Below, piece by piece: positions 16,433 to 26,066 of a stretch of 64,000 nt of DNA. A program made the position numbers and the translations under genes. Each line of letters begins with the position of its first letter. Within the stretch, counting starts at the first letter, position 1. The stretch is from Flavimarina sp. Hel_I_48 (GTDB lineage: Bacteria; Bacteroidota; Bacteroidia; Flavobacteriales; Flavobacteriaceae), in contig NZ_JPOL01000002.1 in the NCBI RefSeq assembly GCF_000733945.1, forward strand, positions 1,799,001-1,863,000, written 5' to 3'. Below the pieces are notes generated by a model. That model made no database searches. It was not told the origin of the DNA and saw only the letters and a program-made list of their open reading frames with translations.

Positions 16433-17749
16433 ATGAAAAATTCCATTTTTTCACTTCTATCCCTTTTTACTCTTACCTTTTGTGCTACCGCACAGGAAGT
16501 TGACTTTAGGGAATATGATCTAGACAATGGCCTGCATGTAATACTTCATCAGGATAAATCTGCCCCGGTAGTGACAACATCTGTTATGTACCATGTGGGC
16601 GGAAAGGATCGTGAAGATGGCCGCACCGGTTTTGCCCATTTCTTTGAACATTTGCTATTTGAAGGTACCGAAAATATTGATAAGGGCAAATGGTTTGAGA
16701 TCGTTAGTTCTAACGGTGGGTCAAACAATGCCAATACCACAAATGACCGTACCTATTACTATGAAAATTTCCCTTCAAACAATCTCAAGCTGGGATTATG
16801 GATGGAGTCTGAACGTATGCTGCACCCCATCATTGGTCAGGACGGCGTAGATACGCAAAACGAAGTAGTAAAAGAAGAACTTCGCATGCGTTACGACAAT
16901 TCACCTTATGGACAGGTAATCAATGCCGTTAGCAAAAATGTTTTCAGTAAGCATCCCTATAAAGATCCTAACGTAGGGTATATGGAAGATCTGGATGCTG
17001 CAACGCTACAGGAATTTCAGGGTTATTTTAAAAAATATTACGTTCCCAATAACGCGGTACTTGTCGTTGCAGGGGATATTGAAATAGCACAAACCGAAAA
17101 ATTGATTGAAGATTATTTTGGTCCTATACCAAAGGGCGCGGAGATTGATCGCGATTTTCCCGAAGAGGAACCTATTACCGAAGAAATCAATACCGAATTC
17201 TTTGACAAAAACATACAGATTCCTGCACTTATCAACGCGTATCGTACTCCAGGTTTTGCTGATCGTGATGCCTATGTCTTAAATATGATCTCTTCTTATT
17301 TGAGCGACGGTAAAAGTTCAAAACTTTATAAAAAACTGGTTGAAGATCAAAAACAAGCTTTGCAAATAGGTGCTTTTAATGTCGCCCAGGAAGATTATGG
17401 CGCGTACCTGGTTTTTGGGCTTCCGTTAGGGGAAACTGCTCTAGACACTCTTGCTGTGGAAATAGAAGAAGAGATTGCAAACGTGAGGAACAGCCTTATT
17501 TCTGAACGTGATTATGAAAAGCTTCAAAATCAGTTTGAAAGCAGTTATGTAAATTCAAACTCAAGTGTATCTGGCATTGCAGGTTCCCTTGCCACGTATT
17601 ATTTACTGTATGGCGATACAGACCTCATCAATGAAGAAATAGATATTTATCGTTCTATTTCACGCGAAGAAATCAAGGAAGTGGCCAATAAGTACCTCAA
17701 ACCTAATCAGCGGGTAATCATTGATTATTTGCCGGAAGCGGGTCAATAA
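16433..17749 (+). CDS. M16 family zinc metallopeptidase (catalytic partner)
   Basis: 438 residues with a signal peptide (to about residue 21, CATAQ). The inverted zinc-binding motif HFFEH lies at 69-73 with the downstream glutamate in the QNEVVKEELRMR helix, so the enzyme should be active. The PNNAVLVVAGDIE and EYGAY-like segments are typical of the pitrilysin/processing-peptidase fold. It is followed after 76 bases by a second M16 protein that lacks the zinc motif. Periplasmic M16 pairs of this kind act as heterodimers with one active and one inactive subunit. The natural substrate is unknown. Confidence 0.9.
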   Translation: MKNSIFSLLSLFTLTFCATAQEVDFREYDLDNGLHVILHQDKSAPVVTTSVMYHVGGKDREDGRTGFAHFFEHLLFEGTENIDKGKWFEIVSSNGGSNNANTTNDRTYYYENFPSNNLKLGLWMESERMLHPIIGQDGVDTQNEVVKEELRMRYDNSPYGQVINAVSKNVFSKHPYKDPNVGYMEDLDAATLQEFQGYFKKYYVPNNAVLVVAGDIEIAQTEKLIEDYFGPIPKGAEIDRDFPEEEPITEEINTEFFDKNIQIPALINAYRTPGFADRDAYVLNMISSYLSDGKSSKLYKKLVEDQKQALQIGAFNVAQEDYGAYLVFGLPLGETALDTLAVEIEEEIANVRNSLISERDYEKLQNQFESSYVNSNSSVSGIAGSLATYYLLYGDTDLINEEIDIYRSISREEIKEVANKYLKPNQRVIIDYLPEAGQ

Positions 17750-17825
17750 GCATCAAAATAGATCGGTTTTTTGCCTTAAAAGACCACTTTATTGAACAAT
17801 TTTTAAAATTTAAATTAAAAGCATA

Positions 17826-19895
17826 ATGAAAAATATACTATTCAGTCTTCTGTTTATAAGCAGTCTGGTGGCAACCGCGCAAATAGATCGCAGCGTACAG
17901 CCTAAACCCGGCCCTGCACCAGAAATCAACCTTGGCGTACCAGAAACTTTCAGTCTTGATAATGGGCTAAAGGTAATCGTGGTAGAAAATCACAAACTCC
18001 CCAGGGTAACCTTTAACCTTAGCCTTGATAACCCGCCGGTAGTTGAGGGCGAGATTGCGGGCGTTTCCAGCATTTTGAGCGGTATGCTGGGAAAAGGTTC
18101 GTCAACTATCGCAAAAGATGCGTACAACGAAGAGGTAGATTACCTGGGTGCTTCCATGAATTTTAGCGCGAACGGCGTTAGTGCCAGCGGACTCTCAAAA
18201 TACAGCGAACGTATTCTTGAGCTTATGTCTGAGGCGGCGATCCATCCTAATTTTACGCAGGAAGAATTTGATACCGAACGTACCAAAGAAAAAGAAAACC
18301 TAAAATCTGCCGAAAAAAGCGTTCCTCAAGTGGCCGCCGTTGTAAGTCAAAGCCTTGCCTATGGTAAAAACACTGCGAAGGGCGAGTTTGAGACCCAGGA
18401 ATCTCTGGACAGGGTAAAACTAGATGATGTAAAGAGTTTTTATAATACCAACTTCCTTCCAAACAATGCATACCTCGTTGTCGTGGGAGATGTGAAGTCT
18501 AATAAGATAAAAAAACAGATCAAGAGCAATTTCAAGGACTGGAAGAAGGGAAATGCTCCAGCAAACGATCCAGCTTCTGCAAAAAACCTGGATAACACTA
18601 CCATCAATTTTGTGGATATGCCTAATGCGGTACAATCTGAAGTAATCGTAGAAAATACTATAGATCTCAAAATGAGCGATCCAGATTATTTTCCTGCCAT
18701 TATAGCAAATCAGATCCTGGGCGGCGGTGGCGAGGCGCGCTTGTTTCAAAACCTTAGGGAAGACAAAGGGTATACTTATGGTGCGTATTCTTCGCTGGGG
18801 AACAGTAAATTTGGTTCCTCGCTTTTTAGTGCTTCGGCAAGTGTGCGTAATGTGGTAACAGACAGTTCTGTGGTTGCTTTTCTAAAAGAAATACAAGATT
18901 TCCGTAAGAATAAAATCAAAGACATTGACCTTGAAAACGCCAAGGCTCGCTATGTGGGCAGTTTTGTGCGCTCACTGGAGCAGCCTGCCACCATTGCGCA
19001 GTTCGCCATTAATATTGAAACGGAAAACCTGCCAGATGATTTCTATAAAACCTACCTCAGCAAAATAAATGCCGTGACTAAGGAGCAGGTTCAGACCGTG
19101 GCACAAAAGTATTTTATGCTTGACAACGCCCGTATAGTGGTAGTGGGAAAAGGAAGTGAGGTTCTTGAAAATCTTGAAAAAGTACAATTTAAGGGCAAGG
19201 CTATACCCATCACCTATTATGATAAAGAAGCTAACGAGGTCGAAAAGCCGAGTTATGAAAGTGCGATTCCTGAAGGGATAACCGCTCAGACTGTCCTCAA
19301 TAAATATATCGAAACCATAGGTGGCGAAGAAAAGCTGAAAACAGTAAAGTCTATCGTAATGATGGCTGCCGCCGAAATACAGGGAATGAAATTGAGCATG
19401 GAAATGAAGAAGTCTGATAAAGGCCAGTTTTTGCAGGAAATTGCCATGATGGGCAACGTGATGAGCAAGCAGGTTTACGATGGCAAAGAAGGTTATGCGA
19501 TGGCACAGGGTCAAAAAATGGAACTTTCTGCAGAGCAACTTGTAGCTATGAAAGAAGAGGCTGCGCTTTTTCCAGAACTTGATTATCTGACTGCAGAAAA
19601 TACTTCGCTTGACGGCATGCAAAAGGTGGATGGCAAAGATGCCTACTTAGTTAAAGTAAGTGACAAAAAAACGAACTTCTACGATGCAGAAAGCGGATTG
19701 AAAATCAAGGAAGTCAGCACTGTGGAAGCCAATGGCCAAACAATGACCCAGGCGCTGGAACTGGGAAATTATGAGGCGGTAGATGGGATTTTATTTCCTT
19801 ATATGCTCTCCACTTCTTTTGGTCCTCAAAAAGTAGATTTCAACGTTTCGGAGATCATGCTCAATGCAGGTGTAAAAGAGGATGATTTCGAATAA
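17826..19895 (+). CDS. M16 family protein, inactive partner with C-terminal LolA-like domain
   Basis: 689 residues. A signal peptide (MKNILFSLLFISSLVATAQ) leads into two M16 domains (about 25-450). Where the catalytic HxxEH should be, the sequence reads GVSSILSGMLGKGSS, so zinc binding is lost. The ARLFQNLREDKGYTYGAYSS segment, typical of the second M16 domain, is kept. Residues about 470-689 form a separate module starting TVLNKYIETIGGEEKLK, beta-rich with a YDGKEGYAM strand, resembling the outer-membrane-lipoprotein-sorting (LolA-like) fold. It is expected to complete the active site of the preceding peptidase. Confidence 0.85.
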   Translation: MKNILFSLLFISSLVATAQIDRSVQPKPGPAPEINLGVPETFSLDNGLKVIVVENHKLPRVTFNLSLDNPPVVEGEIAGVSSILSGMLGKGSSTIAKDAYNEEVDYLGASMNFSANGVSASGLSKYSERILELMSEAAIHPNFTQEEFDTERTKEKENLKSAEKSVPQVAAVVSQSLAYGKNTAKGEFETQESLDRVKLDDVKSFYNTNFLPNNAYLVVVGDVKSNKIKKQIKSNFKDWKKGNAPANDPASAKNLDNTTINFVDMPNAVQSEVIVENTIDLKMSDPDYFPAIIANQILGGGGEARLFQNLREDKGYTYGAYSSLGNSKFGSSLFSASASVRNVVTDSSVVAFLKEIQDFRKNKIKDIDLENAKARYVGSFVRSLEQPATIAQFAINIETENLPDDFYKTYLSKINAVTKEQVQTVAQKYFMLDNARIVVVGKGSEVLENLEKVQFKGKAIPITYYDKEANEVEKPSYESAIPEGITAQTVLNKYIETIGGEEKLKTVKSIVMMAAAEIQGMKLSMEMKKSDKGQFLQEIAMMGNVMSKQVYDGKEGYAMAQGQKMELSAEQLVAMKEEAALFPELDYLTAENTSLDGMQKVDGKDAYLVKVSDKKTNFYDAESGLKIKEVSTVEANGQTMTQALELGNYEAVDGILFPYMLSTSFGPQKVDFNVSEIMLNAGVKEDDFE

Positions 19896-19911
19896 ATATG
19901 ACCGTTTTCTG

Positions 19912-19950
19912 AACAAAAAAGGCTGGTTTTACCAGCCTTTTTTGTTTTTT
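19912..19950. terminator. Bidirectional terminator between the M16 pair and gldD
   Basis: AACAAAAAAGGCTGGT, loop TTT, ACCAGCCTTTTTTGTT: a long, nearly perfect stem bordered by T tracts on both strands. It lies between convergent genes and can serve both. Confidence 0.95.
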
Positions 19951-19977
19951 ATAACCTTATTTCACAATAGGATTTTT

Positions 19978-20577
19978 CTACTTCCATTGTAAACTTTCCA
20001 TGAGATGTTTTATATCGTCTTTTAGATAAGCTGCCGCGGGATAAATACTGTCGTAATTGGGCTTCGCATTGAAATAAATAGAACCGGTAAGAAAATGTGA
20101 GGTACTGTCAGTAACGTAAAATTGCGATTGTGAAGCTGCATTCCCAGAGACATCGTAAAACATGCCATAAACGTCTTTTGCATCGTTCACATATTTCTCT
20201 TCTACGATATTGTCTGCTTTTATCACATGCTCATACGTTAGCTTCTGCGCATCGGTGAGCAGTTGTTTGATGTTATTTTGTACCGGGCGATAGGTAAGGT
20301 ATAAAGCACCATTGAGATCGGGATATGAAATAACTACAGAGCAGTCTTTTTCAAACTGCACTTCTCCCAGATCATTTTTTTGAAATAGATATGGACAATC
20401 ACTTTGATCAAAAGATTCATAGTTTGCCGCGGGATAATTTAAGGCAAGCATTCCATTAGGTTTAGGTAATGGGTCTTCTTTACAGGCAAAGACGGAAAAC
20501 GAGAGAAAACCAACTAAAATCGCCTTATTTATCTGCTTTTTTACCCGTTTTTTCAACATAGTGTGAGCTTTATTCAT
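19978..20577 (-). CDS. gldD: Gliding motility lipoprotein GldD
   Basis: 199 residues. The lipobox is SFSVFAC after a basic N-terminus. The body starts PKPNGMLALNYPAANYESF and ends KPNYDSIYPAAAYLKDDIKHLMESLQWK, as in GldD. GldD is needed for gliding and is one of the Gld lipoproteins linked to the type IX secretion machinery. Its ATG overlaps the end of gldE by 8 bases, so the two are translationally coupled; an in-frame ATG at 20559 (MLKKRVKKQ) is an alternative start. Confidence 0.92.
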   Translation of the reverse strand: MNKAHTMLKKRVKKQINKAILVGFLSFSVFACKEDPLPKPNGMLALNYPAANYESFDQSDCPYLFQKNDLGEVQFEKDCSVVISYPDLNGALYLTYRPVQNNIKQLLTDAQKLTYEHVIKADNIVEEKYVNDAKDVYGMFYDVSGNAASQSQFYVTDSTSHFLTGSIYFNAKPNYDSIYPAAAYLKDDIKHLMESLQWK

Positions 20578-21895
20578 TCATGATCGTCATTTTGATCTGC
20601 TTGATACGTTTCTTATCAATAACTTCAATGGTGAAGGAATAATTGTCAAAAACGAGAATTTCGTTCTTTTTAGGGAATCCCTGTGAAATTTCCAATAAGA
20701 ACCCGGCAAGTGTTTCGGCTTCTCCTTTTTTGTCTTCAAAAAGGCTATAATCTTCAAGTTTGATGACTTTATAAAAATCTTTTAAAGAGGTTTTGCCTTC
20801 AAAAATATAGTTGTTGTCATCAAGTTTTGAAAAAATGATATCCTCATCATCAAATTCATCGCTAATGTCTCCCACAATTTCCTCAATAATATCCTCAAGA
20901 GAAATCAGACCACTTGTCCCACCGTATTCATCTACGACAATGGCGAGATGATTCCGTTTGTCTTTAAACTCATTGAGCAGATCATCCAGCTTTTTATTTT
21001 CGGGAACAAAATAAGCCTCACGTAATAAAGTGGTCCAGTCAAAATTTTCTTCATCAATATGCGGAAGCAGATCTTTTACATATAAAATCCCAGAAATGGA
21101 ATCCACACTCTCTTTATAGACCGGCACCCGTGAAAACCCATTTTCAATAATGGGCGGAATAATATCGGCATAGCTAAGGGCCTGATTGAGGGCAAAAATA
21201 TCCATACGGGGTTTCATGACCTGTTTGGTATCGGTATTGCCAAAACTTACAATTCCTTTTAAGATTTTTTGTTCTTCAAGCGAAGTGTCCTCCTCACTGG
21301 TAAGTTCTAATGCCTGTGAAAGTTGATCCACGCTAATATTTGCCTTCTGTTTGCCAAAACGGTTTTGCATGAACAAGGTTACGGAGCGCATGGGCATGCT
21401 TATAGGGGTAAAAATAAAGTCCATCACCATCATGGGGTACGCCATTTGATGCGAGAACTTCACGCGGTTCCTGCTCGCGTAAACTTTAGGCAGAATTTCC
21501 CCGAACATAAGGATCAAAAAGGTCACCAGAACAACTTCTACCACAAACCGAAGATCTGTGATCCAGAACTTTATGGCTTCAAGATCTGCAAAGAGCACCT
21601 CTCCCAGGGTTGTAAAAATGAGTACAATGGCAATATTGATAAAGTTGTTTGCGACTAATATGGTCGCGAGCAATTTCTTGGGACGGTCCAACAATTTGAT
21701 GACCAGAACCTCCTTACGGGAACGCTTTTCTGGATCAAGCTCAAGATCTGAGGGGGTTAGGGAGAAGAATGCCACTTCGGTGCCACTTATCAAGGCAGAA
21801 CATATCAATAAAATGATGACGGTAAAAATACTTATCATCGTGGCAACGGTAAAAGGTTCTTGTTGCACAATTAAACTTGCGGGATCAGGATCCAA
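20570..21895 (-). CDS. gldE: Gliding motility protein GldE (CNNM/CorC-type membrane protein)
   Basis: 441 residues. An N-terminal DUF21 membrane domain (about 15-200; LLICSALISGTEVAFFSLTP) is followed by paired CBS domains (about 215-350; MKPRMDIFALN, HLAIVVDEYGGTSGLISLED) and a CorC/HlyC-type C-terminal domain (about 360-440). This is the architecture of GldE, encoded with GldD in flavobacteria. The start is TTG, giving MDPDPASL. It sits between ssb and gldD in the conserved order ssb-gldE-gldD. mutY, often first in this cluster, is absent here. Confidence 0.92.
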   Translation of the reverse strand: MDPDPASLIVQQEPFTVATMISIFTVIILLICSALISGTEVAFFSLTPSDLELDPEKRSRKEVLVIKLLDRPKKLLATILVANNFINIAIVLIFTTLGEVLFADLEAIKFWITDLRFVVEVVLVTFLILMFGEILPKVYASRNRVKFSHQMAYPMMVMDFIFTPISMPMRSVTLFMQNRFGKQKANISVDQLSQALELTSEEDTSLEEQKILKGIVSFGNTDTKQVMKPRMDIFALNQALSYADIIPPIIENGFSRVPVYKESVDSISGILYVKDLLPHIDEENFDWTTLLREAYFVPENKKLDDLLNEFKDKRNHLAIVVDEYGGTSGLISLEDIIEEIVGDISDEFDDEDIIFSKLDDNNYIFEGKTSLKDFYKVIKLEDYSLFEDKKGEAETLAGFLLEISQGFPKKNEILVFDNYSFTIEVIDKKRIKQIKMTIMNE

Positions 21896-21936
21896 TAGAA
21901 GGGTTTTTTGTTGATGATATGCCTTTTAAAAGGCTG

Positions 21937-22425
21937 TTAGAAGGGAAGATCATCCTCTTCTTCATCTTGCTGCGCGGCCGGGGCAGGGGGATTGCCATAT
22001 TGCTGTGCAGGTTGGTTATTATTTTGCTTATGCTGTGCGGGTTGCTGCTGGCCACCCTGGGGATTTTGTGGTGCGCTGCTGGCATCTTTAGGGGTGAGAA
22101 ACGTAAACTCGTTACATTGTACTTCTGTACTGTAACGGTCATTACCTTGCTCATCTTGCCATTTTCTGGTTTTTAAACGTCCTTCTATATAGACTTTATC
22201 GCCTTTTGCCAGGTATTTTTCACAGATTTCGGCAGCTTTGTTGCGCACTACGATATTGTGCCATTCTGTATTACTGACTTTTTCACCGGTACTCTTGTTT
22301 ACATATTCTTCATTAGTAGCTACCGGAAAACGGCCTATACAGCCTCCTCCTTCAAAATAATGCATTTTAACATCATCTCCGGTGTGCCCTATAAGCATGA
22401 TTTTGTTCAATGTACCTGCTGCCAT
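21937..22425 (-). CDS. ssb: Single-stranded DNA-binding protein
   Basis: 162 residues. The OB fold occupies about 1-112 (MAAGTLNKIMLIGHTGDDV, WHNIVVRNKAAEICEKYL, YIEGRLKTRKWQD). A Q/N/P-rich disordered tail follows, and the acidic tip ends DDLPF, the conserved partner-binding peptide. ATG 22425 fits the family start; an upstream TTG/ATA extension is not needed. It is the first gene of the ssb-gldE-gldD operon. Confidence 0.96.
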   Translation of the reverse strand: MAAGTLNKIMLIGHTGDDVKMHYFEGGGCIGRFPVATNEEYVNKSTGEKVSNTEWHNIVVRNKAAEICEKYLAKGDKVYIEGRLKTRKWQDEQGNDRYSTEVQCNEFTFLTPKDASSAPQNPQGGQQQPAQHKQNNNQPAQQYGNPPAPAAQQDEEEDDLPF

Positions 22426-22806
22426 AATAAATTGTATTGAAGGGTCAAAATTAGTGAAAATCATCCAGTTGTTAAAGTAAAAGTATGTTAAGCCTATTTT
22501 GAAGCGCTACTTTATAAAAACCAGAAATTTTAAGGAGCGTCGCAGCAACCATAAAAGACTAAACTGTAATCTCAAATGAGCTGGCGGTTCGTAAATACCA
22601 TTTTCACCAGCGACATTAGTTACATTGATGTATAAATAACCGATACATTATGGTATATCTAACGCAGCCAATTTATTGAATTCAAGCGGCAAACCTTTGT
22701 CAATTAGATTCTATAAGGTGTATAAATTTCTAAAAAACACCCTATTTTTACCACTTTTCATACTAAAACGGCTATTTTACGTTTTTAAATAATAATCCTG
22801 AGCCCA
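22426..22806. other. Divergent intergenic region between ssb and sprE
   Basis: About 380 bases with no supportable gene. It contains the ssb -7 element (22446-22453) and presumably the sprE promoter, which I could not identify. No repeats or strong hairpins were noticed. Confidence 0.5.
22446..22453 (-). promoter_or_regulatory. Possible -7 element for ssb
   Basis: Minus strand TAATTTTG fits TAnnTTTG. About 20 bases upstream there is only CTTT instead of TTTG. The implied leader is short (about 14 bases). Confidence 0.4.
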
Positions 22807-25344
22807 TTGCAAAACGCTTACAACAAACTACTTCCACTGCTTGCACTATTGCTTTTATGCATAGGCTGCTCCCGTAAAAACGACAGTTTCCTGAGCCGCA
22901 ACTTTCATGCGGTTACAGCAAAGTACAATACCCTTTATAATGGTGAAGTTGCTTTTGAAGAAGGCCGGGAGGCACTTGTGGCAACTTATCAGGATAATTT
23001 TTGGGAAATACTCCCCATTGAACGCCTGGAGCAGTTTAACATGATCACCTTACCGGGAGAGTCAAAAGATGCAAACTTTGAACGTGCCGAAGAAAAGGCG
23101 ATCAAGGCCATCCAGAAACACAGTATGGAAATTAAGGGCAAAGAACGCAATCCTAAAATTGACGAAGCTTTTATGCTTTTGGGGAAATCCCGTTATTATG
23201 ATCAGCGGTTTGTACGTGCACTAGAATCTTTCAACTATATCCTGGCCGTTTATCCTACGAGCAACAACATCGCACAGGCCAATATCTGGAAGGCAAAAAC
23301 GAATATCCGCCTCGATAACGATGTGATCGCCATAGAAAACCTGCATGAATTACTGGAGGAAGAAGAAAGTTTGAATAATCAAGATTATGCTGATGCTTCT
23401 GCCATGCTTGCGCAGGGATACCTCAATATCAACAGAAAGGACAGCGCCCTGGTTTATATAGATAAAGCAGCAGCGCTTACGCGGAAAAATGAAGAAGAAG
23501 GAAGATATCTTTATATAGAAGGCCAGATTTATGATGCCATAGGGGAACACGGCCTGGCCAATGAAACCTATACTAAAGTTATTGATCTCAATAGGAGGAT
23601 CCCACGACGCTATATGATCAATGCTTACATCGCACGCGCCCGAAATTTTGATTATGAGACCGAAGATCGCGTGGCCTTTCTGGAAATGCTTCAGGAATTG
23701 GCTGAAAACCGTGAAAACCGACCTTTTTTAGACCGAATTTATAACCAATTGGGCGAATATTACCTCAATATCAAAGAGACTGATACCGCGATCATTTACT
23801 ACAACAAATCGCTTAGAACACCGGGCAACGACACGTACCTAAAGTCGCGTGATTACCTCACGCTGGGGAATATTGCGTTTGACAGCGCCCAGTATCAACA
23901 AGCGGGCGCGTACTATGACAGCACACTTACTAACATAAACGATCGTACACGTGAATATCGTGACATCAACAAAAAAAGGGAAAACCTGACCGATGTGATT
24001 CGTTATGAACAAATAGCGAAAGAAAATGACAGTATCCTTGCGCTGGTTGCCATGAACGATGAAGATCGCGTTGCCTTTTTTGAGGACTACGTTTCAAAAC
24101 TAAAAGAACAGGCCGCAAAAGATTCTATTGCGGCAGTGGCCAATGGTGGAATCGTAAACAATGAATTTTTCACTTCAGAACCGGGAATATCCGGTCCACA
24201 GGCGGGTACATTTTATTTTTATAACGCGGCCACGGTAGCGCAGGGTAAATTGAATTTTAAGGCGCGCTGGGGAAACCGTGAACTCGTAGACAACTGGAGG
24301 CTTTCAAGTACGCGCAGTATTGCAAATGGGGATGATGCTATCGCACAATCTGAACAGGACAGTACGGGAACAGATGCCCGTTATGACATAGATCAATACA
24401 TAGCCAGTATCCCAACGGCAACGGGAAAAATTGACACCTTATCCCGTGATCGTAATTTTGCGTATTATCAATTGGGCCTTATTTATAAAGAAAAATTTAA
24501 AGAATACGATCTTGCAGCCCAGCGCCTCGAGAAATTACTGGATCAAGACCCTGAAGAACGTCTGGTACTTCCTACAAAGTACCATCTTTATCAAATTTTC
24601 GGCAATGCCGAAAATCCCGCAATGGAGCAGCAGTACCGTGATGATATTCTTAACAACCATGCAGATTCACGTTATGCCGCATTTATAAAAAACCCGGACA
24701 AGGCACTTGATAAGGAGGCTGACAGTCCAGAAACGCTTTACAGTGCCCTTTTCCGCAGTTTTGAACAGCAACAGTATGAATACGTTATCACACAGGCAGA
24801 CGCCTATATTGATCAGTTTGTGGGCGATCCTTTTGTGCCAAAATTTGAATTACTGAAAGCTACCGCCATAGGGAAGTTGCGCGGTTTTGAGGATTATAAG
24901 GAAGCATTAAATTATGTGGCGCTCAATTATCCCAATGAAGAGGAGGGCAAAAAAGCCCAGCAAACTTTAGAAGAGGTTATACCACAGATACAGGATAGCG
25001 CTTTTACTCCTGATATGGAATCACAAAGCTGGAAGCTTGTTTATTCTTTTCCTACAGGTAACGATGAAGACTTTGAAAAGAAACGGGAGGGGTTGCAGCA
25101 CGCACTCAATGTTTATTTTTTCACACAGTACTATATTTCGGCAGATTTTTATACTGCACAGGAACGTCTGCTGGTTCTTCATGGCTTTACGAGCAAAGAC
25201 GCTGCTGAACGTTTTGCCTATAAACTGGAAACCGATGAAGATTATGACTGGAAAACACCTGCAACGCCCATAAGTTCAAAAAATTACAGGACGATTCAGC
25301 TTCATAAAAATCTGAATACGTATCTTTCTCATGATTCTAAATAA
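22807..25344 (+). CDS. sprE: SprE/PorW-type TPR lipoprotein of the type IX secretion system
   Basis: 845 residues. The signal peptide ends in a lipobox LLLLCIGCS (Cys about 19), and the mature protein opens SRKNDSFLSRNFHAVTAKYN. It is built of TPR-like helical repeats: a first block at about 95-250 (DEAFMLLGKSRYYDQRF, EEGRYLYIEGQIYDAIGEHG) and further ones to about 390 and 570-720. SprE/PorW is an outer-membrane-associated periplasmic lipoprotein required for type IX secretion and gliding. The start is TTG; an in-frame stop at 22786 and no ATG before the signal peptide support it. It is divergent to ssb-gldE-gldD. Confidence 0.82.
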   Translation: MQNAYNKLLPLLALLLLCIGCSRKNDSFLSRNFHAVTAKYNTLYNGEVAFEEGREALVATYQDNFWEILPIERLEQFNMITLPGESKDANFERAEEKAIKAIQKHSMEIKGKERNPKIDEAFMLLGKSRYYDQRFVRALESFNYILAVYPTSNNIAQANIWKAKTNIRLDNDVIAIENLHELLEEEESLNNQDYADASAMLAQGYLNINRKDSALVYIDKAAALTRKNEEEGRYLYIEGQIYDAIGEHGLANETYTKVIDLNRRIPRRYMINAYIARARNFDYETEDRVAFLEMLQELAENRENRPFLDRIYNQLGEYYLNIKETDTAIIYYNKSLRTPGNDTYLKSRDYLTLGNIAFDSAQYQQAGAYYDSTLTNINDRTREYRDINKKRENLTDVIRYEQIAKENDSILALVAMNDEDRVAFFEDYVSKLKEQAAKDSIAAVANGGIVNNEFFTSEPGISGPQAGTFYFYNAATVAQGKLNFKARWGNRELVDNWRLSSTRSIANGDDAIAQSEQDSTGTDARYDIDQYIASIPTATGKIDTLSRDRNFAYYQLGLIYKEKFKEYDLAAQRLEKLLDQDPEERLVLPTKYHLYQIFGNAENPAMEQQYRDDILNNHADSRYAAFIKNPDKALDKEADSPETLYSALFRSFEQQQYEYVITQADAYIDQFVGDPFVPKFELLKATAIGKLRGFEDYKEALNYVALNYPNEEEGKKAQQTLEEVIPQIQDSAFTPDMESQSWKLVYSFPTGNDEDFEKKREGLQHALNVYFFTQYYISADFYTAQERLLVLHGFTSKDAAERFAYKLETDEDYDWKTPATPISSKNYRTIQLHKNLNTYLSHDSK

Positions 25345-25354
25345 ATGAAAGACA

Positions 25355-25882
25355 ATGAAATGGGAAGAAACCTTGAACCGGTATTTTAATACAACAGATG
25401 ATGAAAACCAACTGCCGGAAAGCACAACGGACATTACAGAAAAAGAACCAACTCGGAAAGTAAAAAAAAAAGCCATGAACAGATCAAGCACACTGGGCAT
25501 AGATCCCAATAATAATCAGAATAGAATAAGCCAGGGAACAAAGATTGTAGGTGATATTACATCTTCCGGAAGTTTCCGGGTAGATGGTGAATTTGAAGGT
25601 ACCATTAAGAGTTCTGGTAAGGTGGTTATAGGAGAAACCGGTACTTTAAAGGGAACACTTCACAGTTCAGAAGTGGAAGTAGAAGGTAAAATAGAAGGCA
25701 AGATCGTGGTAAGTGAACTGTTGTCCCTACGTTCTACCGCCCGGGTTCAGGGAGAAGTAATTACTTCAAAATTAGCTGTAGAACCCGGAGCAACATTTAA
25801 TGCCAGCTGTGATATGAATTCTAACGCAAACCGTGCGATAAAAACCCTGGATGGAAGAGAAAAAACCGAACAGCCCGCTTAA
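25355..25882 (+). CDS. Bactofilin (polymer-forming cytoskeletal protein)
   Basis: 175 residues. A charged, disordered N-terminus (about 1-55) precedes the bactofilin beta-helix (about 58-150): ISQGTKIVGDITSSGSFRVD, then repeated short strands such as GTIKSSGKVVIGETGTLKG and GEVITSKLAVEPG. Bactofilins polymerise without nucleotide into filaments involved in cell shape and envelope positioning. The start is ATG 25355, 10 bases after the sprE stop. Its last 32 bases overlap the next gene (atpZ) in another frame, so the two are translationally linked. Confidence 0.9.
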   Translation: MKWEETLNRYFNTTDDENQLPESTTDITEKEPTRKVKKKAMNRSSTLGIDPNNNQNRISQGTKIVGDITSSGSFRVDGEFEGTIKSSGKVVIGETGTLKGTLHSSEVEVEGKIEGKIVVSELLSLRSTARVQGEVITSKLAVEPGATFNASCDMNSNANRAIKTLDGREKTEQPA

Positions 25883-26066
25883 AAACTGGGCAAAATTTTC
25901 AACTATCGCTATACAAATGGGGTCGACCATTTATTTCGGAAATCTTTTTGGTGCCTGGTTGGATCGTAAATTTGAAACCACATTTTTAGAACCCGTAGTC
26001 TCCCTTATAGCAGTTTTTCTGTCTATGTATGTGATTATACAAGCAGTAAAAAGTCTCGATTCATGA
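25851..26066 (+). CDS. AtpZ/AtpI-family small membrane protein
   Basis: 71 residues with two predicted membrane helices (about 15-36 and 46-66) joined by a GAWLDRKFET loop, the pattern of AtpZ (pfam AtpI-like). In other bacteria AtpZ and AtpI help with c-ring assembly or Mg/Ca transport. It overlaps the bactofilin gene upstream by 32 bases and the next gene by ATGA. Confidence 0.8.
   Translation: MEEKKPNSPLKNWAKFSTIAIQMGSTIYFGNLFGAWLDRKFETTFLEPVVSLIAVFLSMYVIIQAVKSLDS

Noticed and set aside
18972..19622. A 216-codon frame opposite the second M16 gene
   Set aside because: Antisense shadow with Phe/His-rich composition typical of the reverse strand of a Lys/Glu-rich gene.
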